Part shown: piece by piece, positions 8,508 through 19,569 of the stretch | How positions within the stretch are numbered: position 1 is the first letter of the stretch | Layout: the number at the start of each line of letters is the position of its first letter | Assembly: GCF_041956535.1 (NCBI RefSeq) | Contig: NW_027192195.1 | Span: 1,186,653 to 1,250,652 of the forward strand | DNA length: 64,000 nucleotides | Direction: 5' to 3' | From: Calcarisporiella thermophila CBS 279.70 | Taxonomy: Eukaryota > Calcarisporiellomycota | The notes under the pieces: model-generated | Seen by the model: only the letters and a program-made list of their open reading frames with translations | Told to the model about the DNA's origin: nothing | Databases searched by the model: none | Position numbers and translations under genes: made by a program

Positions 8508-11500
8508 TTATATGGCATCAACGACGGCAGCCAAATCCTGCTGTTTGACTAGCTCGCTGTAGACTCCACCTAGGGCAACTAACTCTAAGTGATTTCCCTG
8601 CTCTACGATTTTTCCTTCTTTAATTACAATAATCACGTCTGAATCCTGAATGGACGAGAGCCGGTGCGCAATCGCAACCGTGGTGCGTCCAACCATTGCA
8701 TTGTCGAGTGCTTCCTGAACGAGCTTCTCGGATTCGGAGTCAAGCGCAGACGTCGCCTCGTCCAGTAGGAGTATCTCGGGGTTGCGAAGCAGAGCACGAG
8801 CGATGGCAATGCGCTGTTTCTGGCCGCCAGAGAGCTGCGAACCTTTATCGCCCACCCTTGTGTGGTAGCCATTCGGAAGATTTGCGATAAAACTGTGGAT
8901 ATTTGCCTGCTTTGCTACTTCCTCAATCTCTTCTTGCGTCACAGCTTCGCCCTCCTCTCGCCCGTACAGAATGTTCTCTCTAATGGTCATATCGAAGAGA
9001 ACTGGCTCCTGTCCAACCAGAGCAATGCGCCGACGCAGAGCTCCGAGTTGCCACCTGCGGACATTGACACCTTCAACGTGGGCCTCTCCGGCAATAGTGT
9101 CGTACCATCGCATCAAGAGTGCGATCACGGTGGACTTGCCGCAACCGGAAGGTCCCACGAGGGCAACCTTTTGATTTTCTTTAACATCCAACGAAACCCC
9201 ATCAAAGATGGTGGCGTCCAGCCTCGAGGGATACGCGAAAGCAGCGTTCCTTAGCCCTGCAGTACGAGGAGCAGAGCCGGAGGTGTCTCCATCGGCATCG
9301 GGATCGATGAGGGTGCATTTGTCAATGAGTTCGAAAATATTGATGGCAGCTTGGCGCGCCTTGACGACTCTGGGGAGCGATGACGAGATATTCCCAACTC
9401 CCATGGCGGAGAAGATGACAGCAAACATTGTAGTTAAGAGCTGCAGGTAGTCCATATCTCCTGCTCTAATGAATTGAATACCCACGTAGAATCCCAGCGC
9501 AAATACAAAAAATTGAAATCCTAGCGGTCAACAGAGTGTGGGGTTAGTAGATCTGCGGACAGATATCAGTTCCCATTGAATACCTTGCGAGATGGCATAT
9601 CCAAGCGAGGCAAGATAGGCCTTTTGCAGGGAGATGCGATGCGGCTCCGCATTAGCTTCAATGTATTTACCCTCAAAGACACCCTCGACCCCTAGTGAAG
9701 CGACTGTGCGAATTTCACGAATGGCCTCTCCTGCAACCTGCCCTGACTTCTCGTATCCTTTCCTTGTTTTACCAGAAAATCTATGAATGTAGCCGGTGGA
9801 GCGATCAAATAAAAACAATGATAGGTAAATGATTTAGGAATGATAAGAAAATCGATAAATGCATTAATTCAAAGTGAGAGGAAATGTTACCCTTCAAATG
9901 CCTTCGCTTCGAATACACCCGCCAATACTAACACTGGGACAGTTGCCAATAGAATCAGGGTCAACTTCCACCCGTTTACAAACGCGATGACAAGACCTAT
10001 CACCAAAACGATGACGGTTTGACCTGCATTCATAAAGAGAGCATCAGGGAGTTCATGCAGCTGAGTCGCTTCTTTAGCAAGGCGAGCGGTCAATGTCCCC
10101 GTAGAATGCGCCGGTTTATCAAAGAAGCCCATCTCTTGCTTCATCAAATTACGGAAGCAAATGGAACGGACTCGCCTAATAAGCCGCTCTCCACAATAGA
10201 GCATAACACCCTCTTTCATGCATGAACTTAAGAACATTGCCGCGCCGATCACTACGAAGATAATCGCCCAAAATCGAGAAGATGGCTCGACCTGATCAAT
10301 CGGCCTAGACAATGCCTCGATAAGTCTGGCAAAAATTAGCGAGAAAATGGGATAGGCTACTCCGCCCATCACACTCCCCACAAGAGATATGAACATGAGA
10401 CCCCATTCTGGCTTCATCATTTTGATCACTCGAAGCACTGGCCGAGGCTCCGGCGGGACGTCAATTTCACCACTTGCCGCTCTCGCAACGGCCGCATCCT
10501 CATCTTTTGCGCTACGGCCAGATAATTGCCGAGCAAAATTGAGGATTTTCTTTGCCGGAGGGAGCGACTCTTGTTTAATGAGCTGCTGTTCCTCCTCCAC
10601 CAGGACCTCTTCTGTTTTCTCTGAAGTCAAGGTCACGTCATCGCCCCCAGTCTTGAGTTGTTGCTCAACGACGTAGCGATAGTACGCACCCTGCATATTC
10701 AACAACTCCTCGTGGGACCCTTGCTCTACGATCGCTCCCTTATCCATGACCACGATCAAGTCCGCCTCCTTGATGGTCGATAATCGGTGAGCAATTACAA
10801 TTGTGCTGCGATCGCGTGATGCCTTCTTCAGGGCGTCTTGCACTAGCCTCTCCGAGTAGGTGTCCAAAGCTGAGGTGGCTTCATCGAGGAGGAGAATGGA
10901 GGGATTTCGTACCAGTGCTCGGGCAATGGCTATACGCTGTTTCTGCCCACCCGATAACTGTGAGCCTTTTTCACCAACCAGTGTATCGTAGCCGAGGGGG
11001 AGCTTTGTGATTAAATCGTGGCAATTAGCCAGCTTACAAGCTTCAATAATCTCGTCTTGCGTAGGATCACCATTCAACGAGCCAAGAGCGATATTGTTGC
11101 GAATAGTATCATTGAAGAGGACGGGCTCTTGTCTATTAAAAAGAAGCCGAATTTCGGGGTGTGCAAACCCATTATTTCCTTGCTTAATGATAGGTAAATC
11201 ATCATTGACATTACCCTACAATGCCAATCTGCTTGCGTAGCCATCGGACGCTTACATCCTTAAGTGCCAATCCATCGATAAATATTTCTCCCTCAGTTGG
11301 GTCGTAAAAACGTTGCACCAGTTGAATAATCGTGGATTTTCCACTCCCCGATGCTCCAACCAGTGCAACTGTTTTCCCACTAGGAACTTCAAGATCAATT
11401 CCGCGCAACACGGGCACCTCTTTGCGTGAAGGGTAGCTGAAGTGGACATTGCAAAATGAAATGTTTCCGCTGCAGGTAGAGGGCTCTTTGCCACGATGAA

Positions 11501-12969
11501 GTGCCTTGGGAGAAGAGTCGATATCAGGCACACGATCGATCGTTTTGAAAATCTTGTAGGCAGCCACTTGAGCTTCGACCAAGGCCTTATAGTTAGTGGG
11601 GATTTGCCTACGAGGATGAGGAAAAAAATCAGATCCTTTACTTAATAAACTACCGGTAGGCTGGAATTACCCGACAGAAAAGGCACCCACAATGATGGCA
11701 AAAAATGCTTGAACAACGGCCGCGCCATCCATTATTTGGTTGGATACGAGGTATGCGCCATACCAGAAGCCAAGGCCATAAGCGGAGAAGAGCACAAGAA
11801 GAAATATTCCCAGCGAGAGACCTAAATTGAGGGAGAGGGAGGTAATTAGTATGAGAGCACTTGCCTTCGGCGGACGGATAAGTATAAAAAAGAAGAAAGA
11901 AGGAAGGAACCATCCTACCTGTACCAAAAGCCTTCTTCACACCTGCTCTGTAGGCAATGTCAATCTTTTCTTCAAATTGCTGGATGAATCGGGATTGCAA
12001 TGAGAAAGCGGCCACCGTCCGAATGCCCGATATGGCCTGTTCCATAACTGCTCCAGCGCCTGCATAAGCATCCTGCCCCTCTTTGGTCCCCGTCGTAATG
12101 AGCACAGTCAACAGAAATCCTGTGAACCCCAAAAGGGGGACCACCGACAACACCACTAGCGTTAGGCGCCAGCTATTGACAAAGGCAATGACAAACCCGG
12201 AGACGAACATAGAGATATTTTGAATGACGAGCCCGACTTTATCGGAGAGGCCTTCTTGAATAAGAAAAGTATCTGCTGCAAGCCGCGAGGTAAGCGACTC
12301 GGGCTCATTAGTGTCAAACCAGCCTTGGTCTTGGCGCAGAATTGCGTGGAGATAAAGCTCGCGGACACGCTATTTAAGATAGCCCATAGGCTCTGGACTG
12401 GTTAAGAAGAGAGAGGACAGAGGAATTAGTTCGTTACCTTGGTTTGGTACTCGCCTGCCAATGTCCAGAAACACATGGAGCCGTACATTGATAGGGTCAG
12501 TCCAATACCAAACCACACGAACAATAGAACCCCGTCAATCAGGGATTTATAGGCCGCATCCAATGAAGTCATGTTCACAAGTGAGAAGCCGCTGACAATA
12601 CGACCGAACGAAATTCCCATAAGAGGTTGGGCGATGCCTGAGGCGATACTACAAATGATCCCGAGGCTAATTGAAAAGAGTACAGGTCAAATCAGAGAGG
12701 CAATGGGAATTTCATTTAGATTATCTCGCTGCTTACAATACGAGAAGAAGGTCGAGCCAGGATGCATAACGATACAACTGGAAATAGGAAATCTTCTTCG
12801 TCTTCTCTTTGACAGGGGTTGGGGCCGTGCGCTTCTCCTTTTTCTTCGCTAGCCGCCAGAAAGGCTTCTTCTCCTTCTCGTTCCGTTCCAATTCAACGCC
12901 CTCTGACGTTTCCATTGGCTCATCCTTGCTCACGGTAAGCGTAGTTTCTATTTTTTCAGCGTTGTTCAT
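8508..12969 (-). CDS. Full-length ABCB (P-glycoprotein/MDR-type) transporter
   Basis: Two transmembrane domains and two nucleotide-binding domains in TMD1-NBD1-TMD2-NBD2 order, an ATP-driven exporter. The likely start is ATG 12969 (MNNAEKIETT); the frame is also open upstream to 13188. An acidic/basic cytosolic N-terminus leads to the first membrane segment (WLDLLLVL). NBD1 has Walker A GASGSGKST (about 11340), QEPVLFNDTIR after an intron, LSGGQKQRIAIARALVRNPS and Walker B ILLLDEATSALD (about 10890). A charged linker (about 10450-10680) separates it from TMD2. NBD2 has GPSGCGKST (about 9140), LSGGQKQ and ILLLDEATSALDSE (about 8760). All motifs are intact and about ten exons are needed. Substrate cannot be told: drug exporter, Ste6-like pheromone exporter or other. 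Confidence 0.93.
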
Positions 12970-13959
12970 TTCAAATTCCTGCCCTTCAAAAGTAAAAAAA
13001 AAAATTGAAATGAATGACACCGCCTTGCAGTTAGAGTGGGAAAGCATGCGTACCGATATCTTTGCGATGAACGATGAATAGCTAGAGTGGGGAGTACACA
13101 CAATTGAAACTTGCAATGATTGCAATGAAGTTGAATGGAGAAAAACAGGACAAAGAAATATAATGAGTATGGCTGCCGAGTCGCGCAAGTTTTATAAGTC
13201 GTACTTATCGATATATATCGATATATGAATGACAAGAAAGGAAATTGCATGAAAGAGCCCACTCTTTCCATGTCACCCTCCCAGCGCCACTTATTTTACT
13301 CGGCGGGGTTTACATGTCAAGTTTTCATTAAGGCCACTGGAGAAGAACGTGGGCCATAAAGGAAGGATTTAAGAAATCTTCAGAATCTATACATATCATA
13401 ATAAGGGTTGTGTTCAATGCAAACCGGCCTAAGGTTTGGATCCTACTCATTCCTCCTTGATTCCAATTCCAGATTCTGGTAAGCAAGAGTAGGATGACTC
13501 AAAGCTTGGGTCTCAAGAGCCGTGATTCTAAATAGAAAATTGCCCTTTTCCCCAGAAGTTTTTCCGAACTCACTATCGAGTTTGTGCATTTTGAACATAA
13601 TCGCGCTTTTTTCCTGATACAAAAGAAGCAACCTTTGTCAATTCCTTAGAATCGTAGTCAACCCCGAGAGCGAATAGCTAGTTCAAAGACTTCACCTATA
13701 TGACTTGTCCAGTGTCCGGTCACTATAGCGTTGGCCATGAAAATGTTGATCTCATTCGGATTCGCCCATCTCTATATTTCTGGTATTCGATGTAAGAAGT
13801 CCCTAGTCGGAAAGAGCCAGAATTTTCCAAGCTGTCACCGTTGGTTACTCATCTAAAATAGAGTCTAATTTCAGAAATTGGATGTATAAATCGTATCAGA
13901 GTGTCACCCATAAATACCTATTTCACTACTTCTTCCCAAGAAGATGAAAAAAAATCGAT
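12970..13959. other. Intergenic with an AT-rich palindrome
   Basis: Holds the ABC transporter 5' region. A perfect 18-bp palindrome made of two overlapping TATCGATA units sits at 13206-13223, about 240 bp upstream of the start codon; it may be a transcription-factor site. The remainder (13250-13950) has no supportable ORF. It ends at the tRNA terminator: T8 on the minus strand, just 3' of the tRNA. Confidence 0.5.
13206..13223. promoter_or_regulatory. 18-bp perfect palindrome, TATCGATA x2
   Basis: The stretch reads identically on both strands and contains two TATCGATA octamers. Position upstream of the ABC transporter suggests a promoter element. This is inference; no binding factor is known for this genome. 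Confidence 0.45.
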
Positions 13960-14030
13960 GGACATTCTGGGAATTGAACCCAGGGCCTTCTGTATGCGAA
14001 ACAGACGTAATACCACTATACCAAACGCCC
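13960..14030 (-). tRNA. tRNA-Ala (anticodon CGC), copy 2
   Basis: Same 71-nt gene as at 255-325, on the minus strand: acceptor GGGCGTT/AATGTCC with G3:U70, anticodon loop TTCGCAT. The T-stem is CTGGG/CCCAG instead of CCGGG/CCCGG, a compensated C-G to T-A change that preserves pairing and so argues both copies are functional. A T8 terminator follows immediately on the minus strand. A LINE has inserted upstream, with its target-site duplication starting 73 bp from the tRNA 5' end. Confidence 0.9.
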
Positions 14031-14119
14031 TTGAAAGCGACGGTTTTGTTACGACGAGAATAGGGTAATGTGGAGCATAAGGTTGTGATGGCTTTTTTGG
14101 GATTCGATATCTTTCAAAG

Positions 14120-15126
14120 ATGCCCTGTTACAGGGTATACCACAGATTGAAGGACCATGTACGTTCCCGCTAGGTAAATGTGTGCTAGCTGGCACAAAGA
14201 TCAAGAACTTCCGTACAAAAATCGGGAGGCTCTACAAGACAAGCAAAGGAGAGAATATCACTCCGGAATGTAAAGAGACCTCAAGCGATTCCATCAATTG
14301 GGAGGTAGCTTGGATGTACTGAAAAAAGCGGCTGAGCGAACCCAAGCATAAGACACTAAGATGGAGACTCTTGAAACACAGATTGGTGACGAACATCATC
14401 ACTAGTAAGTGGACAGGAGAACCTAATATTTGCAAGCGATGCAGAACCAACGCAGTGGAAACCATTAGCCATGCTTACCTGGAATGCCTGGCCATAAATC
14501 GGTTATGGCAAACGGTAGACAACTTCGTATGCCGCATTCTTGGAGTGAGAACCCACGAGTCAACCAAGGAAGACAGACTATTTGGAACAGATTACAAAAC
14601 CATGGGCTACCAACGGGAAGTAGTGTCAACGGTCCATGATGCAGCAATTTGGATCATCTATCGATCAAGATTATCGATGATAATGGATAACGCACAACCA
14701 AGTGAAATAGCGCTCGCTGAACAACTAGGTCACGAAATGCAAAAAATCGTGAGATCCAAATGGTGGTCATCGTCCATAAAGGATAAGAAAGAAGATTTCC
14801 AAGAGCTTTGGTGTAAGGGAAGTTGGATACAAGTCCAAGGAGACGAAATATCCTTCAACCAAAACACTTAGCTCCAATACGACCCTGCCGAATACCCTAC
14901 CACCCGCATTCTAGTTTTTCTTTTTTTTCCATATTAGTCCATATTCTTTTCCTCTCTTGTATAATACCGTCCTTGAAAAATAGGATGGTATTCATACGAT
15001 CAACCACTACTTACATGTATTTCTCCTGACAATTTTTTTTTTTTGAGAGTATTTCTCCTGACAAGGCACTATACTAACTTAAAAGGATACTTTACAATAA
15101 AGATCCATAAATCCCAAAAAAAAAAA
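14120..15126 (+). mobile_element. 5'-truncated non-LTR retrotransposon (LINE) with target-site duplication
   Basis: A perfect 17-bp direct repeat TTCGATATCTTTCAAAG lies at 14103-14119 and 15127-15143. Between them is a 1-kb body ending in eleven A, the structure left by target-primed reverse transcription. The body encodes the C-terminus of a LINE ORF2: a W..RL...KHKTLRWRLLKHRL segment with one in-frame TGA near 14320, then a reverse-transcriptase zinc knuckle CKRCRTNAVETISHAYLEC (14430-14490), then a tail to 14871. Endonuclease and RT domains are missing (5' truncation). The 3' end reads AAAAGGATACTTTACAATAAAGATCC before the A-run; a very similar string recurs at 18188-18215. Dead on arrival, but a relatively recent insertion judging by the intact duplication. 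Confidence 0.9.
15033..15048 (-). mobile_element. Minimal nested retro-insertion (T12-GAGA) with 16-bp duplication
   Basis: Inside the LINE 3' region, GTATTTCTCCTGACAA occurs at 15017-15032 and again at 15049-15064, flanking only TTTTTTTTTTTTGAGA. Read on the minus strand this is TCTC followed by twelve A: the last few bases and poly(A) tail of a reverse-transcribed RNA whose copying stopped almost at once. The duplication length matches that of the host LINE, which suggests the same machinery. Confidence 0.75.
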
Positions 15127-15239
15127 TTCGATATCTTTCAAAGGAAGTTGGATACATTATTTCATTGTAATCATTAAACTCTTGTAAGCTACGGAAACTA
15201 ATAAAAGTCTCTGTTGATTGATCAAAAAAAAACTGTCTT

Positions 15240-16020
15240 CTTAGTGTATATATATATTAAAAAAAAACACGACGCAAGTTCCCGCGTCCTTAGAGGAAAA
15301 AAAAATATTTCATCTTAGTTTATGAGAATTTTGCTGGGTTTTTCTCAGTACTCAACCGCTATCAATAGTATAATAATAAGCAAGTAATATCAAGCGGCTA
15401 CAAAAATAGTTAGCAAAATTACTTAGGAGAAATCCAACTACAAAAATGGGAGCCCAGGGGCAGTACCTGGATGATTTTGACGTAGAAGTCTACCCCTCCA
15501 TCCCTTCAGATAAATATCATCAAGTGGATGTAAAAAAATACACCCCAAGGGAGAAAAAAAAAGTCATCTCAGTTTATCTAAGCACGGAACTCTCTAAATT
15601 ATATCCCATGTTTTCTAGTACTTAATAAAATTTTTCGGAAGCATATCTCACATTTGTTATATATTAAATAAACCACAGGATGTAAATTCCCGCGTCCTTA
15701 GAGGGAAAAAAGTCATCTTAGTTTACAGAACGTTCCTCTACTTCCCGTAGGCGACACCCGTCCATGAGAGTTTGCCGGGTTTTTTCAGGACTCAACCGCT
15801 ATCAATAGTATAGCAATAAGCAAGTAATATCAAGCGACTACATAAGTAGGTGGCAAAAGTCCTTAGAAGAAATCCAACCACAAAAATGGGAGGCCAGGGG
15901 CAGTACCTGGATGACTTTGACATAAAAGTCTACTCTCCCATTCTCTTCAGATAAAAAATCATCAAGTGAATGTAAAAAATACATTCAAAGGGAGAAAAAA
16001 AAGGCGTCTTTTAAAGACGT
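15240..16020. repeat. Direct-repeat family, two diverged copies about 410-430 bp apart
   Basis: Copy A (about 15240-15575) and copy B (about 15646-16015) share ordered blocks: CCCGCGTCCTTAGAGG, a GGGTTTTT(C/T)CAG..ACTCAACCGCTATCAATAGTAT segment, AATAAGCAAGTAATATCAAG, ATGGGAG.CCAGGGGCAGT and ACCTGGATGA. Both end in a GGGAGAAAAAAAA tract. A fainter relative sits around 20990-21240 (CTCAATGGCTATCAAAAGGGTAGTAAAATG). No ORF is conserved, so they look non-autonomous or LTR-like. Copy B ends in a 15-bp palindrome CGTCTTTTAAAGACG. Confidence 0.75.
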
Positions 16021-16089
16021 TACATATATTGGCTATATTGAGGATTTCTTAGTTTTATTGAATATTGAGCTAATTTTTTTTTATTAACA

Positions 16090-17394
16090 GTCGTAGTTTT
16101 ATCTGAGGACAATCGAGAGCTTAAGGATAGCAAGAGGATTGTCGAGATAGACCTTATTAGACTTATATCCGACACAACAGTGGTGGTTCTACTGAGAAAC
16201 TGTAAACTCCTATCGTCCCCGAATTCAGTTAATTCATTTTGATATATCGATACTTTTCGTTTTGTTGTTACTGTTGTTTCGTTTAATAACGCCCGAAAAT
16301 GACTATTAACAACGAAGGAAGATCATGGGTACGACCAAAATTCTTTCATGGTGACATGAACGAGGATCCAGTTGAATGGATCGAAGAACTGGATAATATC
16401 CGTCGAGTTAATCATTTGACTGATGAAACTCTCATCGATATAGCTGGATATTACTGCAGAGATAAGGCATCTACTTGGTATCGTACGAATGAAACCAAGT
16501 TTGCGATCTATGAGGATTTTGAGGGGTGCATCATGTCCAAATTTAGGAGAGGCGAATTGAGCGCTGGCGCCAGGAGTCAGATGGCCGTTGTCAGGAGCTA
16601 ATTTGGTGGAGAAGTTGGTACATTCGGTTAAAAAGCTGATCGATAGAGTTGGGGTTTCTGACGAGAGTGAAAAGATCAGATACCTGATAAGAGCGTTGAA
16701 GCCGATATATCAAACAAATTTCAGACGAGCGAAACCAGATATATCCGAGGTGATAGAACTTGTCCAAGTTGAGGAAAAGGCTTTCGAACAGGGTAAATTC
16801 GAAGCACCGCAGTCAAAAGGTTCAAGGAGAATAGCAAGCCAAGAGGCATTCGAGAAAGGCAACGCCAAGTGAAAGGAAGATATCTCAGCAGCACCCAATC
16901 GAGGACATATCAAGCAAGGAAACTTAGCGAAATCTCAATCTGTCGATGAAAAACTTGGTTGGTTGGTCCACGAATTTAGGAAGCTAAAAATCAACCTCTT
17001 GAATGGAAACAGACGACTACAATCAATGATCTGCTTTGCGTGCCAGAAAGAAGAACACATTAGGCGCAACTGTCTTTACAACATGGATGGGCAAGGCAGT
17101 ACTCAAGGCGAATCTGGGAGTCGGGATAAGAGTAGCGGCGTCTCAGGAGGGAGGTTCGGGCGCCCGCATAAGTTCAAATCCTCCAGTGGCCAGGGTGAAT
17201 TGCATGGAGACAACGGGAATTGGAAAGGAGATTGAAGCAGAAAGGAATAAAGAGGTGGATGGAGAAGAAGCAAGTGACAATGAGTATGATGAGGGAGTTT
17301 TTCAATACAGAAGAAAGGTTGGACGAAGAAGTAGCAGCATTAAGGTTGGCTAAACTGTTGTTGGTGGAGAAGCGGAAGTCGGTTGGGAGAGACC
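16090..17394 (+). mobile_element. Degenerate Gypsy-type LTR retrotransposon, LTR end plus gag
   Basis: An LTR-like end ...GACACAACA at 16171-16179 is followed after one base by TGGTGGTTCTACTGAGAA, a plausible primer-binding site (TGG pairs with the tRNA CCA end). ATG 16299 opens gag: an N-terminal retrotransposon-gag domain (YYCRDKASTWYRTNE). After a frameshift near 16560 it continues with KKLIDRVGVSDESEKIRYLIRALKP, meets an in-frame TGA near 16872, and then shows a CCHC zinc knuckle CFACQKEEHIRRNC (17035-17075). No protease, RT or integrase follows. Broken by frameshift, stop and loss of pol. Confidence 0.8.
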
Positions 17395-18125
17395 TACCGT
17401 CTCATTCGACTTGCCGACGGCACTCCAACTCCTGACGCCAACGCCCAATTCGCCTCTCTGTCCTAAATTTAGACAGGAAGCACTCCTGGAACTCTCCATA
17501 GGCGTTAAAATCTGGCTTCGTTCATGCGATACCCCGTAGATTCCTCATCTCTAGAGTAATACCCGGACATCTCGATGACAGTTTCTTCCATCCGACGATT
17601 TACTCTGCGGATATTAACCAGTTCATTGATGCATTCTACTGGGTCCTCGTTTATGTCACCGTAGAAGTACTCTGGGCGCACCCATCTTCTTCCTTCGTCG
17701 TTAACAGTCATTTTCAAGCGTAATTAAACGAAACAATAACAAAAATACAAAATAAATAATAACGGTATAACGAAATAAACAAACTTAATCCGGAGACGAT
17801 AGGTTACAGTTTCTCAGTGGAACCACCACTGTTGTGTCGAATATAAGGCTAATAAGGTCTATCCTGACGATCCTCTAGCTGCCCCTAAGCTATTGATCGT
17901 ACTTCCCTTAGGAGGGCTAATAAACGACACAAGGTGGTGGATAAGTATTCCGGTTCTATCTCCAAAACAAAATAACACACGTATACAAAAACGTCTCCCT
18001 TTTATACTAAATATAACGTATCACAAAAGTCAATAAAATATAGTAAGTATACCAATAAAATCATCCCAACAAATATATCAATCTAATATCATATAGAAAA
18101 ATAAGCCACCACACTCTCTGTACAC
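17395..18125 (-). mobile_element. Second copy of the same LTR retrotransposon 5' end, inverted
   Basis: On the minus strand, an LTR-like segment with a TATAAAAGGG box (17997-18006) runs to ...GACACAACA, then TGGTGGTTCCACTGAGAA (PBS-like, about 17811-17828). Gag follows from ATG 17712 (MTVNDEGRRWVRPEYFYGDI), homologous to the + copy (MTINNEGRSWVRPKFFHGDM). Homology continues through a stop to FNAYGEFQECFLSKFRTERR and ends near 17395. The LTR may start TGTACAGAGAG near 18122. Nucleotide identity to the first copy is only moderate (about 70-75% by eye), so the pair are separate insertions or an old inverted duplication. Confidence 0.75.
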
Positions 18126-18620
18126 CCCCCAATTCTTGCATAGATTTCTTGTTTACTGAAGACTAGCGATATCCGATATTAAGAACAAAAAAGGGTACTT
18201 TTTAATAAAGATCCTCCTAACAAACAAAGATTCGGGAAGTGAAATGACTTTTATAGTAGGGCGGTTCACCCGAAGACATCATATGTGTTGGGGACGACCG
18301 GGCGTGACCTAAGCCTGAAATTGTCTAGATAATCTTTGTGTAACGACGATTGATATCATATTTATACAAGCATGTATCTCACCATCATTATTACGCCTTA
18401 TCTCTTTTATCTCCTATCCTCTTCTATCATATATATAGGCTGTGCTCTATCTCTCTTGAGTTCTTTGGTGTGTTTGTGTTGTGTTATCCCTTCTGCCTGT
18501 CTTCTTTCCTTTTTATCAATATATTCTTAATAAAATCCAACAATATGACAGGAGATAAAGTTGCATAATACTCTATCATTGATTCTTTGTAGTTTCTTTT
18601 TGATCATTTGTTTTGAAAAA
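18126..18620. other. AT-rich spacer with a LINE 3'-tail-like string
   Basis: At 18188-18215 the sequence matches the terminal string of the LINE at 14120-15126 with a few changes but without a long A-tail, suggesting the eroded 3' end of a related element. No gene seen. Confidence 0.4.
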
Positions 18621-18639
18621 AAGCATTTTTAGGTGGTTC

Positions 18640-19320
18640 GATCCTGCTCCGAGGTTGGAGTTACCTCCAATAATTTGGGGAATGTCTGGACCTCCGTCCA
18701 CAAGTGATCCACCCTCCCAAAATACCTTGCGCTACGATGTTGAATTTACGTAGAGCGAGTTATTACTAACTCGACATATCCTGCTCACGACCCGAAGTGT
18801 AACCGCTGTAGCACTTCGAGGGACACATTCTGTCACACTTTTTCGAATGTCCCGAACTAACGCCAGCGTGGCAGTGGGAGGAAAGGTGTATCAACACCAT
18901 CGCAGACTCCCAGAATACTATGCTGACTGCTCATAATCCAATACTAGGAGGCTTATCTGATGCTCCTTGAAGTGTTATGCATGTGGCCCAAATGACTTTC
19001 GACTCATAATATAGAGTCGAAAGTCATTTGGGCCACATGGCAAATACATCGGGATCGTATTGCCTTCTATTATGAAAACATCAGGCCTTCATCCGAAACC
19101 ATCATCAACCGTGCACTGGATATTGAGGAGGCTATGGGAGCCGAGTAAATATGAGCACGAAGAAAATGACAAATTGAACAGTTTTGAAGCAAGTGGTGCA
19201 AATGGGGTGCGGTTAAAGAAGGGGCTATCCGAGCGGTACAGGTACTGGTATGAAGCAGCAGACTCTATTTCTACTCCTCCTAACCCCTCTTCCTCTTTCA
19301 CCCTTCACTACATTTCCTGA
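18640..19320 (+). mobile_element. Second, more decayed LINE ORF2 C-terminal fragment
   Basis: A zinc-knuckle HDPKCNRCSTSRDTFCHTF (18780-18850) continues after a one-base frameshift in a T run as FFECPELTPAWQWEE. A later in-frame piece IWATWQIHRDRIAFYYENI (19024-19080) is the typical C-terminal segment of LINE reverse transcriptases. A perfect hairpin (18980-19039) splits the two parts. The family differs from the LINE at 14120 (different knuckle spacing and sequence). Stops and frameshifts make it dead. Confidence 0.65.
18980..19039. repeat. Perfect inverted repeat, 26-bp arms, 8-nt loop
   Basis: Arms 18980-19005 and 19014-19039 are perfect reverse complements, with loop ATAATATA. The right arm belongs to the LINE reading frame (ESKVIWATW), so the left arm is an inverted copy of it: a local fold-back duplication inside the LINE fragment rather than an original feature. 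Confidence 0.95.
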
Positions 19321-19569
19321 TTTCCAGAGTTAGTTGGGTTTTACCACCCCACTTCCTATATCGTCATGTCCACCGTGCCACCCCGAACTCCTGAACCGCC
19401 TTAATTCTTAACTTTTCTTTCATTTTATTCCTTTCACTTGTGTAGCTATTGTGCTTTATTGGGGAGCTTCTCAAACAAAATAGACTCACTAATGATAAAA
19501 AAATACATGGATTCCGATAAGAAGAAACAATTCTGTAAAAACCAGATTATATCAGATTCTCTCCATCAA

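Noticed and set aside
18631-18650. GGTTCGATCC, a tRNA B-box-like word
   Set aside because: No A box or cloverleaf upstream; falls in the LINE fragment region.
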